Assembly: GCA_936450465.1 (NCBI GenBank)
Contig: OW388300.1
Location: 18,179,266 to 18,243,265, forward strand
Direction of reading: 5' to 3'
DNA length: 64,000 bases
DNA from: Gibbula magus
Lineage: Eukaryota > Mollusca > Gastropoda > Trochida > Trochidae
A program made the position numbers and the translations under genes. Shown here piece after piece: positions 11,756-22,481 of the stretch (its first letter is position 1; the number at the start of each line of letters is the position of its first letter). Below the pieces are notes generated by a model that was not told the origin of the DNA, searched no databases, and saw nothing but the letters and a program-made list of their open reading frames with translations.

Positions 11756-12166
11756 TGCTGGGTTGTCTTCCCGTCCTCTGATCCATCGCTGTCGGTCCTT
11801 GCTTTCTGCTTTCATTCATGTCATGCTGCATCGTCGTTTGTCCACTCAAGTGGGCACACTTTGGTCACTGGACGCTAAGACACTCACTGTCTTTATGTCC
11901 ACCACTGACATGATCGTCTCTCAGAATAAGTTTTCACATCCCGGTCGGGAATCCATTTACAAATTGGCAACACCACGACTACGACGTCATCCGCACTCGA
12001 AAGATCCGGACTCTCTTCCTCCTGGACTGCAGTGAAGGAAGCCTCTCCATTCAGTGTCCGACTAGTTCCTGGATTCTGCGCCATCCTTGAATTGAATAAT
12101 ATTTCGTCCACAGATTCAGGAGCACAATTTCCACCAATCTGTCTATGGAGTAAGTGTTTTGGAATC

Positions 12167-12194
12167 GGGGGGGGGGGGGGGGGGGGGGGGGGGG
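12167..12194 (+). repeat. Poly-G tract (28 bp) in the duplicated block
   Basis: A run of 28 G follows GTTTTGGAATC. The paralogous block has a run of 25 G at the same place (62108-62132), so the tract predates the duplication. Confidence 0.9.
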
Positions 12195-13389
12195 TGTCGT
12201 CATCAGGATGTGCATCGTGCGGTCTGAAAGGTCTAAGGTCAAGCGTTAAAGAGCGCCTATGCCCCTGTAAAAGCTGTCATCAGGCCTTCAATTTTCTCAC
12301 AACCCCAACATAATTGGTACCATTTTTAGGCCAGGACCATTAGACGTGAGGTTGAACAAAATAGTAGAAAGTTGATTTTCTCTGAATACCTTAAAAATAT
12401 TGTCCTTATATCAATGGCATAAAGTTCTGCAAATTCTAGCTGGTGGCTTTTTCAAAATGGCCGCCATATCCAAGATGGCCGCCGGCGTTTTGGTAAATTA
12501 ATGAATTATTTTTATTTTTAAGTTTATCATGTCATGTCATATATCAAATGAAAGCTTTCTTCAAGTGCATTCAAAAACTAAATAGTTTTCCCACATTGGT
12601 TGATTAGTTTATCCATTATTGGGTTTTGAAAATGTCTTCAATACCTTTTTTCGGTTTACTATTTTAAAACAAAATTTCCAAACCCAAACCATGCTTGTCA
12701 TGAGTAATGATGATACATTAAAATCATATAACGTGTATTGATGATTTAAACATTTAGAAATACATACATGTATGTGCATTTGGAGGTTCCAGTTATAACG
12801 TTGACTTGAATATTCCAGCTGGTGGCATTTTCCAAATGGCGGCCGTTTTGGACGGGGATTTGCTGGATCATCGACTTGTATAATACATTTGTGCCAATCA
12901 TGACATGTAGTGTATCAAAAGAAAGGCTATAAACCTTTTCAGAAATGTGCAAATCGTTATTGTAGAAAGGAAATGTAGTGTAATAATGACTATAATCCTT
13001 GTCAAATACATATATCATGTATTCACAGTAAGTCACTTAAATCAAAGACTGGTGCAGTTTCCATGACATCCAGTACACAGGCTTGAACACTCTAACCTAG
13101 CTTTAAAACAAGTTCAACCACAATGCGTGTCTTGAATCCAAAAGAAAAAAATCTTCATCACTTTTACAACTTCATTGCTTTTGCTACATGTCTGTCTATG
13201 TGAGGTATGCTCTGAAGATGTTGGAGGGAGTGATTCCAATTTGAAAGTGGATGATAATCTAGCTCTATGGACTGATTTGAAATACTTTTTGCATCGCGAT
13301 TGTTGTCCAGAGACATAGAGTTGCAAGAGGAATGTTTATCAAACACAAGTTATGTCATCCTGGGAACTTCCATGGTTCATGATATATTG

Positions 13390-13715
13390 TTGAAACTTTC
13401 CATGTGTATTACCAACCAACTGAAGTGGTGCCTTTTGATATTTTGAGATTTCTGAATATTTTATTATTTTTCATTTCCATAGAAACGTGTTGGATTTGGA
13501 CTTTGTTCAGAGATAGGTTCGTTTCCGGAGCACAGTTCCAAAACTTTTCATCATATCTTCCTGAAACTTTGCATGTGTATTACCCACTAACTGAAGTGGT
13601 GCATTTTGATATTTTCAAATTTCTGAATTTGTTCTTGTTCGTTTCCATAGAAACACGTTGGATTGGACTTTGTTCAGGGATAGGTCTGCTTCTGTTGTAG
13701 AACTCCAAAACCCTT
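13390..13715 (+). repeat. Two tandem copies of a 165-bp unit inside element D
   Basis: Phrases such as TGAAGTGGTGC(C/A)TTTTGATATTTT and TTTCCATAGAAACACGTTGG occur twice, about 165 bp apart. The phrase TTTCCATGGAAACGG also occurs in the 152-bp array at 16.3-17.1 kb, so the two repeat families may share a source. Confidence 0.65.
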
Positions 13716-14074
13716 TATCATGCCTCAAACTCCATGTTTGGAGCAAAGAAAGTACCCATAAATCTGCCAACCCACTGCCTCCCTCCACATATCCAATCGA
13801 TCCCATATATGACATCAGTAAATGAATAGCTCCAAGGTGAATACTAATCTTGTTCAGCTTTGAAGATTTCACAATGTCAACTGCTCTAAAATACAGAAGT
13901 AGATCAAATGGCAAATGCATGTTTTTCGGCCAATTGTAGTGCAAAACACAGGTCAGAGTTGATGGTGTCGGGCCGGTAATGATCTTCATTTACAACAGGC
14001 AAACTAGTGATTTTACTCTTCTCAGGATTGTCAACTTGGACTGCACACTACATTAGGCTGTAACAGAAGTGATT

Positions 14075-14175
14075 GTGAGATCACCTCCAGTGGGAATCGA
14101 ACCCGGGACCAGTAGCCCCGTAGGAAGCCAGTAGGAACACTTTCATCTCACCTTGCCACATACACCCCTCCACAA
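14075..14175 (-). mobile_element. tRNA-derived SINE fragment
   Basis: On the minus strand, an A-box-like TGGCAAGGTGAG is followed after about 50 bp by a good B box in CCCGGGTTCGATTCCCACTG. No ACTCAC tail is visible. It lies within the right half of element D. Confidence 0.55.
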
Positions 14176-14641
14176 AGTGACTCGTCCTCGAGTCAAGCTT
14201 TTGCGAGTTAGCAAGCACCTCAGTTCGACGTACCCAGGTAGTTGTGAGCACTAGGGAGTTGCGACAAAACTTCAAGGATGTTCCTCTTGAACCACTGAAG
14301 CAACTCCTGTTGTGTGTGCAATTTTCAAAACCCAATAATGGATACACTAACAACCCTAATAAACTATGCATTTTTGGATTCCATTTGAAGAGGGCTTTCA
14401 TTTGATATATGACATGACATGTCGAACTTAAAAATAAAAATAATTTTACAATTTACCGAAACGTCGGCGGCCATCTTGGAAATGGCGGCCATTTTGAAAA
14501 AGCCACCAGCTAGAATTTGCAGAACTTTGTGCCATTGGTATAAGTAAGATATTTTTAAGGTCTTCAGAAAAAATCAGCTTTCTACTATTTTTTTCCGGGG
14601 TGTCCATATCTTTTGACTAATGGTCCTGGCCTATTTTAGAG

Positions 14642-14848
14642 ATGACTTATTTTGGAAATCCACATGCATTGGTCATTATGAAGAAAACATTCAAGAACGA
14701 GTCTGTGTCCAAACCAAAAGCTATTTTCAAGTGTATTGCTCTGCAAATAGGCACAGATATCGTTAATGTTTTTGTTCACCTCTACGATAAATTATCAGAG
14801 AAAGAAGTCAATTCCCTTAAGTTGAAATGTTGGGAGAGAGTACTGTAA
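14642..14848 (+). other. Short ORF conserved between the two duplicated blocks (68 codons)
   Basis: The frame beginning [17 protein letters not shown] stays open in both copies (see 62271-62477), with only Lys to Asn and Lys to Thr changes. I recognise no domain. With near-identical copies, an open frame of this length may be chance. It could also be the tail of a coding exon. Confidence 0.25.
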
Positions 14849-14932
14849 ATGACACATAGATAAAGGAGCCATTTTTTTGCTTGGAGGGTTTTAAAATTTA
14901 AAAATAAGGCATATGCGCAAAAGCATGCTTAA

Positions 14933-15743
14933 GTCGTGACCTTGACCTTTGACGGCTTTTAGCCAAAACCATTTCAAATATTTGCAATTCTATAAAGTTG
15001 TTATATACCAAAATAAAAGCCTTATAGCTCACAAACATTTCAAGTTACTATGTTTAGTTGTTTTTTTTTAGCTATTTCAGACCTCGTGACCCTGACCTTG
15101 AATGTGAACAGGTCACAATAATTCCAAGGGGTATACGTAAGAATTTATGCATATGAGTTCTTTAAACCTTATTAGTAAAATGTTAAAACTGAAACAAAAC
15201 GTGGTGGCGACAGTGGAAATTTAGTCTGGGCTGCTATGTATCCACCTCTGGTATTGTACAATCATTGGTTGTCATTGTGGTCAATGACTGAAAATTGCCC
15301 GTTGCCGACTCTTCTATCCATCACTATCTCTAAGACTGACAATTGCTATGTCAGCAAACTTCGCTACATCACTTGCATTACCAAGTCGGATTTGAAACTA
15401 GTCACTTATTCACATGGCTATGCTGCAAAGCGCCTACGACGACCATGTTGTGTCTCAGGTCCTTAATGACCTTCAATGTGTGTCCCCGTCTGACATAGGT
15501 CCTTCTAATGACTATCACTGCGTCCCCACTTACATACTGACGTAGTTGAAACAACTTGTATTCAAGTGTAGCAGGAACCTTATCAGTACAAGCACTATAC
15601 ACGGCCTTCCAACTCACATGGTTCTTTGTATCAACAACGAAAATACTGATATAGAAACGCGTTTCAGTTGCTTCCATGTGGACGTAACCGCTGGAGGACT
15701 GAAGCCTCGGATTATCTTGAGCGTTGGATTGCCTCTCTCAACG
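14933..15743. other. Unannotated spacer
   Basis: There are GTCGTGACCTTGACCTTTGA and GTGACCCTGACCTTG phrases, typical of dispersed mollusc repeats (14933-15130). I found no gene. Confidence 0.35.
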
Positions 15744-17150
15744 TTATTATCCCCCTCCACAAAGTGGAAGGGGGATATAGGTTTAAGCTCCGTCCGTCCA
15801 TGTTTTTGGACTCTGTTCATGGTATCTTCAAAGGGAAAAGCTTTTCTCAGAAACTGTTTAAGAAAGGGTAATCAAATTTGGTAACGACCTTGAGGGCACA
15901 AATATCTTGATGGAGTTTGAAACTGAGAAATGTACGAGTTCTTGCTCTTGTTCCGTTTTTTCGACTCTGTTCAAGGTATCTTCAAAGGGGATAGCTTTAC
16001 TCAGAAACTGTTTAAGATCAAATCAGTTGTGTGGCCTGAGGGTATCGATATCTTGATTGAATGAAAACAAGCAGACAGAGTCGGCCATATCCCCCGCCTT
16101 AGGGAAAATTTATTGAAGAATAGTTGTTGAATAACAGTGACTATGAACCTTTTTTCAACTAAACACAACACACAAAATTTCAGCTCCTTAGACAAAGTGG
16201 TTCTAGAGAAGAAGACAAAATGCGAAAAGTTTACAGACGGCTGGATACTGTGCAATGCCATAAGCCCATCAGGCCTTTCAGGCACATCTACACATGATGA
16301 TTGTCTAAGTTACATTTCCATGGAAACGGTCCAAAAATATAACTCGAAGAAGTTGAAAACCCCAAAAGGCACATCTACACATGATGATTGTTCCACACAC
16401 CAAGTTTCGTTGAGATATGTCTTATAGTTTTCGAGTTCTGTTCCGGAAACGAAATTCTAAGTTACATTTCCATGGAAACGGTAACAAAAAATAACTCTAA
16501 GAAGTTGAAAACCCCAAAAGGCACATCTACACATGATGATTGTTCCACACACCAAGTTTCGTTGAGATATGTCTTACGGTTTTCGAGTTCTGCTCCGGAA
16601 ACAAAATTCTAAGTTACATTTCCATGGAAACGGTCCAAAAAAATAAGTCGAAGAAGTTGAAAACCCCAAAAGGCACATCTACACATGATGATTGTTCCAC
16701 ACACCAAGTTTCGTTGAGATATGTCTTATAGTTTTCGAGTTCTGTTCCGGAAACGAAATTCTAAGTTACATTTCCATGGAAACGGTAAAAAAAAATAACT
16801 CGAAGAAGTTGAAAACCCCAAAAGGCACATCTACACATGATGATTGTTCCATACACCAAGTTTCGTTGAGATATGTCTTATAGTTTTCAAGTTCTGTTCC
16901 GGAAACGAAATTCTAAGTTACATTTCCATGAAAATGGTCCAAAAAAATAACTCGAAGAAGTTGAAAACACCAAAAGGCACATCTAGACGTGATGATTGTT
17001 CCACACACCAAGTTTCGTTGAGATATGTCTTATAGTTTTCGAGTTCTGCTCCGGAAACAAAATCGGGACGGACGGACGAACGGACGGACGGACGGAGCCC
17101 ATTTCAATATCCCCCCCCCCCCCCCCAACTATGTTGGCGGGGGATAATAA
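15744..17150. mobile_element. TIR repeat with TTATTATCCCCC ends carrying a 152-bp satellite
   Basis: It starts TTATTATCCCCCTCCACAAA and ends GGCGGGGGATAATAA. Inside are CTCCGTCCGTCC at the left and GACGGACGGACGGAGCCC at the right, so the similarity of the two ends extends inward. The interior includes a tandem array (16303-17063) and C16 at 17111-17126. There is no transposase, so it is non-autonomous. A second element of the kind follows 8 bp later. Confidence 0.6.
16303..17063 (+). repeat. 152-bp tandem array, about five copies
   Basis: Each unit starts CTAAGTTACATTTCCATGGA and contains AAACCCCAAAAGGCACATCT and ACCAAGTTTCGTTGAGATAT. Starts fall near 16303, 16455, 16607, 16759 and 16912. 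Short frames in each unit are repeat-driven, since 152 is not a multiple of three, and are not genes. Confidence 0.9.
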
Positions 17151-17158
17151 GAGCAAAT

Positions 17159-17460
17159 TATTATCCCCCGCCGCGCGTTTAGCGCGAAGCAGGGGATATA
17201 GTATTCGGCTGCGTCCGTCCGACCGTGCGAAATGGAATAACTCAAATACTGTTCACTGGATTGATTTCATATTTTGCATATGGGTTCATCATAGGGAGAG
17301 TAATGTTCCTACAGAGGTTTGTGACCATGACCTTCATGTCATGATTAGATTTTGTTGACCTTAACATTATTCTCAAGGTCACAGTGGAAATTTGAATTGT
17401 TCGACATGTTGTTCAACATTAAGTTCATTATTAATTTGCGACGGGGGATCATGTCACCTT
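17159..17460 (+). mobile_element. Second TTATTATCCCCC-type repeat, right end degraded
   Basis: It starts TTATTATCCCCCGCCGCGCG and has the GCTGCGTCCGTCCGACCG phrase. An inverse-like GCGACGGGGGATCATG lies near 17437-17452. It is probably a relative of the preceding element. Confidence 0.45.
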
Positions 17461-17992
17461 CGTGACAACTACTTTTTCTTCTCGAATTACTGCCCTTTTT
17501 CTGATTTATTTGGTCTGATTGGTGACTATGTCCTCTTGTTAGGTTCTGCTTTTGATTAACCATTAGTGTTTTAGATGCCTTAATATTTGGTTTCGATATA
17601 TATGAGTTTTACATGACACGGGCAACATGACATTCCCATCATGTAAGTATAGGGTGGTTGGGTGTTTCCTTTCTCAACACTAAATTTGTTTTGAAACCTT
17701 TTTCCTTTAGCTATCCAATACTAATTACAGATAATTGAAGTGAGTCTACATCAAGGTCGGATGGTGGGTCGGAGAGACCTATCGTCTAATGGAACTGTTA
17801 TTCAATCATGGTTTTATTGATTAAATTAATCAATTCAGTCTAGAAATGAACAGAGGGTATTTACAGTGGAAAATGCTTCCGACAACCTTAATAAAAATCG
17901 TCATGCTAATGGCTGGCTATACATAATCTTTCAAATTGTATGTGTATGAAACTCATCACATGTCATAACAGTGTATTTCATTTTGATATTGG

Positions 17993-18437
17993 GGGCGGGA
18001 TAGCGCAGTGGTTAGCGCGTTCGGCATCGGATCAAGAGGTCCTGGGTTCGAATCCCGCCAGGGGCACGGCAACTGTGTCTGCAGTAGAGAACTGTTCTAC
18101 GCGCAGTAAGGTTTTGGTGCAATGCTACACTGAATTTCAGCGAAGTACCACCCATGGTTCGCTAGTTACAGCCGCTGCTCGCAGGTTTCAGTGCATAGCC
18201 ACATGGCGTTGCGGGCTTTCTCCCTGCCATAATACTAGCAGCCGCAATATAAGTGAAATACTCTTGAAAGCGGCGTTAAACCCCAACTCACCTCACCTCG
18301 CTTGTTCTAGCCGATGCTCGCAGATTTCACAGCAATGCAGTCACAAGGCTTGGGAGCTTTCTCCCAGCCATAATACGAGCAGCCGCGATATAAGTGAAAT
18401 ACTCGTGAAAGCGGAGTTAAACCCCAACCCACCTCAC
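17993..18437 (+). mobile_element. tRNA-derived SINE with duplicated 3' body
   Basis: The head has an A box (GATAGCGCAGTGGTTAGCGC) and a B box in CTGGGTTCGAATCCCGCC. It is tRNA-like, followed by a tRNA-unrelated body ending GCGGCGTTAAACCCCAACTC and CACCTCACCT. The 3' body (CCGCTGCTCGCAG...TTAAACCCC) is repeated once more (about 18300-18437). It is a Pol III retroposon dependent on a LINE. Confidence 0.8.
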
Positions 18438-18759
18438 CTTATCTGTCGACTTACCTCTGGAATAATGTGTAGTGGCCCTACAAACCACTGCCAGAGGTTG
18501 ATCGACAATAATCATCGGTTGCCTGATTGTCTTAATTTATCATTTCAAATTAACCTTTTCGTTCAGCTTGCGCTAGTTCAAGCACAACACAGAGAGACGT
18601 AACAGAACAGAGGAGATTGTGACATTATATTTGATACAGATACTTCCTTCTTGTCTTACCTCTGTCAATATTCCTTTCTTTCTTGTGATAAACTACCAAC
18701 AGTTTTTCAAGTAGAAACCAGTGATCGATGGGTAGTTGTTTGCCATGTTGAATGTTTAG

Positions 18760-19370
18760 TCCTTCCCGTCCGTCCGTCCGTCCAAAAGTAAACTTTTCAC
18801 TTTTTCAACATCTTCTCCAGAACCACTGACTCGTCAGAGCTGAAATTCGTTACGCTAATTAGAATTTTATATGGTAGATTTAGTGGACCTGTGTCCCCAG
18901 ATATAGGTCAAAGAAACAACAAACACATTTTCATCTTTGTCAGTACGAAATGCTCTAGGGAGCTGAAATGTTGTGTTCAGACTCCTTGGCCACTTGGGAT
19001 TATAAATTGTAGATTTGGTGACCCTGTGGCCCTAAATATGGGTTATAGAGGTCACAAACTAAACACATATTTTCATCGTTTTTCCATTTTGAAGAGCCAA
19101 AGAAAGCTGGTGTGTTTCGTAAGGAACTCCTTCGCTAGTGGGAAATATCAAATCTATATTTGTTAACCCTGAGGCCACGTGGGTCACATTGGCCACGACC
19201 TTAAACCCTATTTAACAGCTCCGACTTAGTTTCATTTCTTCTTCATTATATAAATTTCTTGAAATTTGCTTTATATGTACCACTTAAAAATATTTCTGGT
19301 GAATTTCCATTTTGAAACTTATTTAGTTCACTGTTTTAAAACTGTTGAGCTACAGCGCCAACGGCTCTGG
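18760..19370 (+). mobile_element. Dispersed TCCGTCCG / GAGCTACAG repeat, copy 1
   Basis: It begins with CCGTCCGTCCGTCC, contains CTTCTCCAGAACCACTGACT and GTAGATTTGGTGACCCTGTG, and ends near GTTGAGCTACAGCGCC. Related copies lie at 27612-28095 (+), 35351-35697 (-) and 48425-48680 (-). The better copies have TAGCTCAT and ATGAGCTA ends, suggesting a TIR element. Confidence 0.55.
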
Positions 19371-21440
19371 TTATATTCATTTACAATGAACCTTTTATTT
19401 CGCATTTATCAACATGTTGTTACCTACATAAGTTCTTTGCTATCTCTAACAACTTATCATTCGCCAAGTAGATGTTTCGTTTGTCAACTGACAAACCACA
19501 TTTTCAATCTTAATGTTACTTTTATTTCAAATATTTTGTTGAATGATTGTGTATTTCATTAAATAAACATAAATGTCAGTATATTATTATACTGGCCCTG
19601 TGCTGACTGGCTTACAACAAATGTGTTACATGTCGAAGGCTTAAAATAAACAAAGAAAATGTAGAACCTGCAAACATAATTTCGTAATCACATCAAGTTT
19701 TCATTTCACAATATCAGAAAATCGTGATTGAAATTAATTAAAAGATCCGTTAGCGTCTTTCAAAATATTGTATTACGTATGTTATTCAATACTGTGTTCG
19801 TATCACATAACACATGTTGTATAAATCTGAAATTTATTATAAGATATAAGAAGTTCCAAGGTTAGAATTATATAAGATATCATGTCATATGATTTATGAC
19901 TCTCAATTTTCGTAAACATATATAATTGACTTTATCTTATCTAAATCAAATAAGACGTTCATGTGTATCAATATGAAATAATAAACGTTGTACATTACAT
20001 TACATTTCAAGGCTGGTATCTTGTATTCTATCTTCTAACTCAACGTTCGAGTAGACCTTTCATTTCGAAACATCCAGAAATCTAATGTGTATGATGAACC
20101 TCCGACCGAATATTAACTTCACGAGTTCCAACACTGATGACATATATATGCACCTTTCATAATGATGTGTTATTCTTGTGAACTATTTGATAAATGTTTA
20201 ATAACAGCAGTTTATACAACATGAGAGCACATACCTCAAACATATAAAAATCACGATGCAAAAACAAAGCTTGATAGAAAATTGGGTTTTCAAATGTGCC
20301 CTCCTTGGTCACTATTAGGACTTGGGTAGTCATTAAATCGACAAGTTAAAATCCCACTGGATCAATAACATGTACGTTATCTTCGGCAATCTCCATGCGA
20401 ACGGTATTATACATGCTTAGCACTGCTTTTCTGCTCATTAACGTTTTTTTTAAATGAGATTAATCAACTTACCAAACCAGAAAGGTTTTTTATTCTGATT
20501 TTTCAAACTATTAAACTTGATTATTGACAGTGCTTACTGAAGTTCCACAGCCAAAGCTATCAACGACGCTCAGTGTGTAATTACCAAACCTTTTGTCCAC
20601 CACACTTTTATGTGAAAATCTACCAAAAAAGAATAAACATTTGGATAGAAGCCGATAAATTCAAACGTGTTTCGTGTAGTAATTATATCAAGATAAAAGT
20701 ATCGTCTTAACATGTTTAAAGTAGTTACAGATGATGAGATCATGAATAAAGATCATCTTGGATAATAATTTCGGTGTCACCACTGGAAAAAAACACTGTT
20801 TCTTTCGATTTCCCTCCATGTGTTTTTACATAAATAAACCGACTAGTTTTATCAAAGACTTTATCACGCATGCACATAGTATCTATTTTCACATGTTCTG
20901 TTAAACACCCAAAAGTAACAGATTGATTGAACCAGTGCATGTCGCGGAATAACTTACAAACATCTAAATCCAGATTGACTATGGTGATGACACGTTTCGG
21001 TTACATTGTTAAAATGCGATAGCTTCCTGCCAACAAAATGGGATTAATAGTTGCATCCTGTAAACATATTTAAAAATCAATTAGACATGTGCCTGACGCA
21101 AAATTAATGAAAGTGTTCAAGGGACTTTAAAAACTGCCGATGAGACAAATTTACAAGGATAGAGTTCATGGCAGGCTGTAGAACATTTAAATGAGCTCTA
21201 ACAAATATGTATGTCAAGTAGACATTTGTTAGTCACATAGTCAATTCGTTGGTTACCTTCTTGGAAGCTAAATTTTAATGAACTTATAAACAATAAACGT
21301 CTGATATTTAAAATGATTTCTAGTACAAAATATGAGAAATTAACCTATATGCGTTAATACGTGTAGGTATAAGTTTGATGCATTCTTGTAGATTCTTCTG
21401 TGACGTGATGATGCTATTTTTCATATACCTGCTTATAAAT
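19371..21440. other. Unannotated AT-rich spacer
   Basis: No coding, RNA or repeat structure is supportable here. Confidence 0.35.
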
Positions 21441-21499
21441 CCGAAGATTTTGCATGTATGGTAGACCCTCTACCAAACACCTTGTATCAGTCCGGCGGG

Positions 21500-21570
21500 C
21501 AGATAACCTGTATCAGCCCGTCGTCAAGGGCAAAACTCTGTATCAGCCCGTCGTCAAGGGACTTGAACCT
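21500..21570 (+). repeat. Short direct repeat, 2-3 copies of a 33-bp unit
   Basis: CTGTATCAGCCCGTCGTCAA occurs twice in tandem (about 21508 and 21538), with a diverged copy just upstream (TTGTATCAGTCCGGCGGGCA). Confidence 0.65.
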
Positions 21571-21655
21571 CGAACTCTTGGTAACGTAGGAAGACAAATA
21601 GATCAAAGTCACGAGGAATTTAGAGTTGTCTTCTTTTGCACATCATACGTTCAAC

Positions 21656-21730
21656 ATGGCGGACATCGCTGTAAAAACGCCGCAGTTATTTGCAAACCGT
21701 ATTTGTCAGCTTGACACCATCATTGAATAG
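21656..21730 (+). other. Short ORF with start-like context (24 codons)
   Basis: ATG in the context TTCAACATGGCGGACATCG opens a frame MADIAVKTPQLFANRI... ending in TAG after 24 codons. The ATGGCGG context and the local GC rise are typical of animal first exons, but no donor site precedes the stop. It could be a broken first exon or chance. Confidence 0.2.
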
Positions 21731-22376
21731 TAATCGACATGCAGACAGAGAATATGCGAAATACACAAATAGTAAGAAAAACACTGGTGACAGGAGGACA
21801 TTTTCTGAGTAAGGTATGTGTTGTCATGATAGATCGAATTAATATATTCATGAATTTAAGTTAATGAATGTTTAATTTACTTGGGTTGTTTTTTTGTTAA
21901 GTGTATATGATGAACATAGTATGATATTGGTGTTTTTATATCAGATCTCGGGCTGATATTGGGGTGATACAGAATGTGATATGAAAACACCTATACAATA
22001 CTGTTGTATGTCAGTTACTACACATCCTGCTCAATCAGTGTAATTAATCTGCAGAAAGACCCTGATCACCTAAGCGCAATAACCGACATTTTGCTACAGA
22101 TTGTTAACCCATGGCCACAAATATCATGCATATGTTTCAACCAGGAAATGTCATGTCCTTTCATCCTGATACTGCATATATTTTTTGAATGAAAGTTGTT
22201 TCATTGACTAGTTATGGATAGTCATACGACAATAATCGGACTCGGGGAACCAGGGCATTATAGTAGGGGAGCGGATGCACATACACTGATGGGGCAGGGT
22301 TGTTTATGCATTAAATGGTCTGTTATTTAACATGGTTATATTTTGGGAAAACACTACCTTCAATAGCAAATTCTTG

Positions 22377-22481
22377 TACTTTTTCGGGCCGAGTCCCATG
22401 CGGGATTCGAACCCTCGCCCTCAGAGTAAGGCAACTATCGCCAGCATTGACTGTACCAACAGCTTACCACACGACCATTTT
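22377..22481 (-). mobile_element. tRNA-derived SINE, second family, copy 1
   Basis: On the minus strand TGGTCGTGTGGTAAGCTGTT (A-box region) precedes GAGGGTTCGAATCCCGCATG (B box). It is flanked on both sides by related stretches with CACTACCTTCAATAG (about 22350 and 22650). Confidence 0.65.

Larger units (their letters stand above)
2025..11762. mobile_element. Large TIR DNA element B, 9.7 kb, TT target duplication
   Basis: The termini are CCCAGCAGGCACAA and its inverse TTGTGCCTGCTGGG, and similarity between the two ends continues for about 45 bp. The flanks read ...ATGTT on the left and TTGTCTT on the right, against ...ATGTTGTCTT in the uninterrupted copy near 61702, giving a 2-bp TT target duplication. 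Subterminal arrays of AGACGTCT palindromes occupy both ends. The interior holds a spliced minus-strand gene remnant and a second element of like design (7433-11075). I cannot name the superfamily. No DDE transposase is visible, so it may be non-autonomous or decayed. Confidence 0.8.
12328..14632. mobile_element. Element D: 2.3-kb DNA element with inverted repeats over 300 bp
   Basis: The outer ends are AGGCCAGGACCATTAG and its inverse CTAATGGTCCTGGCCT. Left (12328 to about 12640) and right (about 14320-14632) arms are similar along more than 300 bp. The empty copy near 62265 reads CCATTTTTAGAG. Here the flanks are CCATTTTT on the left and ATTTTAGAG on the right, so the target duplication is about 5-6 bp (ATTTT or ATTTTT). 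Both arms carry AAAATGGCCGCC and CCAAGATGGCCGCC, resembling YY1 sites. No transposase is visible in the interior. Confidence 0.8.
914..14932 (+). repeat. Left copy of a duplicated 1.6-kb block, interrupted by three insertions
   Basis: Four segments (914-1466, 1794-2024, 11763-12327, 14633-14932) are colinear with the continuous sequence at 60974-62563 and nearly identical over long runs. Each break coincides with the inverted-repeat end of an inserted element, so the right copy serves as the empty-site sequence. Homology ends at a TTAA on both sides (14929-14932 and 62560-62563). The block carries a poly-G tract and a conserved short ORF of unknown meaning. Confidence 0.85.

Noticed and set aside
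11751..12313. ORFs on both strands around the poly-G tract (94 and 72-93 codons)
   Set aside because: Overlapping frames on both strands, repeated at 61701-62188 as part of the duplicated block, with Gly or Pro runs from the homopolymer; no domain recognised.
13615..14401. Minus-strand ORFs of 124 and 106 codons
   Set aside because: They cross a tandem duplication, a SINE fragment and the element D arm; composition is not coding-like.
15402..15884. ORFs of 67-112 codons on both strands
   Set aside because: Mutually overlapping antisense frames in a repeat edge; no recognisable motif.
16137..17035. Series of 63-120 codon plus-strand frames with repeated HTPSFVEICL text
   Set aside because: They arise from the 152-bp tandem array; the unit length is not a multiple of three, so each frame dies at the next unit.
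18000..18066. Possible functional tRNA gene
   Set aside because: It has A and B boxes but the arms do not fold into a convincing cloverleaf, and it continues into a SINE body and tail.
17940..18602. 220-codon ORF
   Set aside because: It runs through a tRNA-derived SINE and its duplicated tail; the protein reads as translated tRNA-like sequence.
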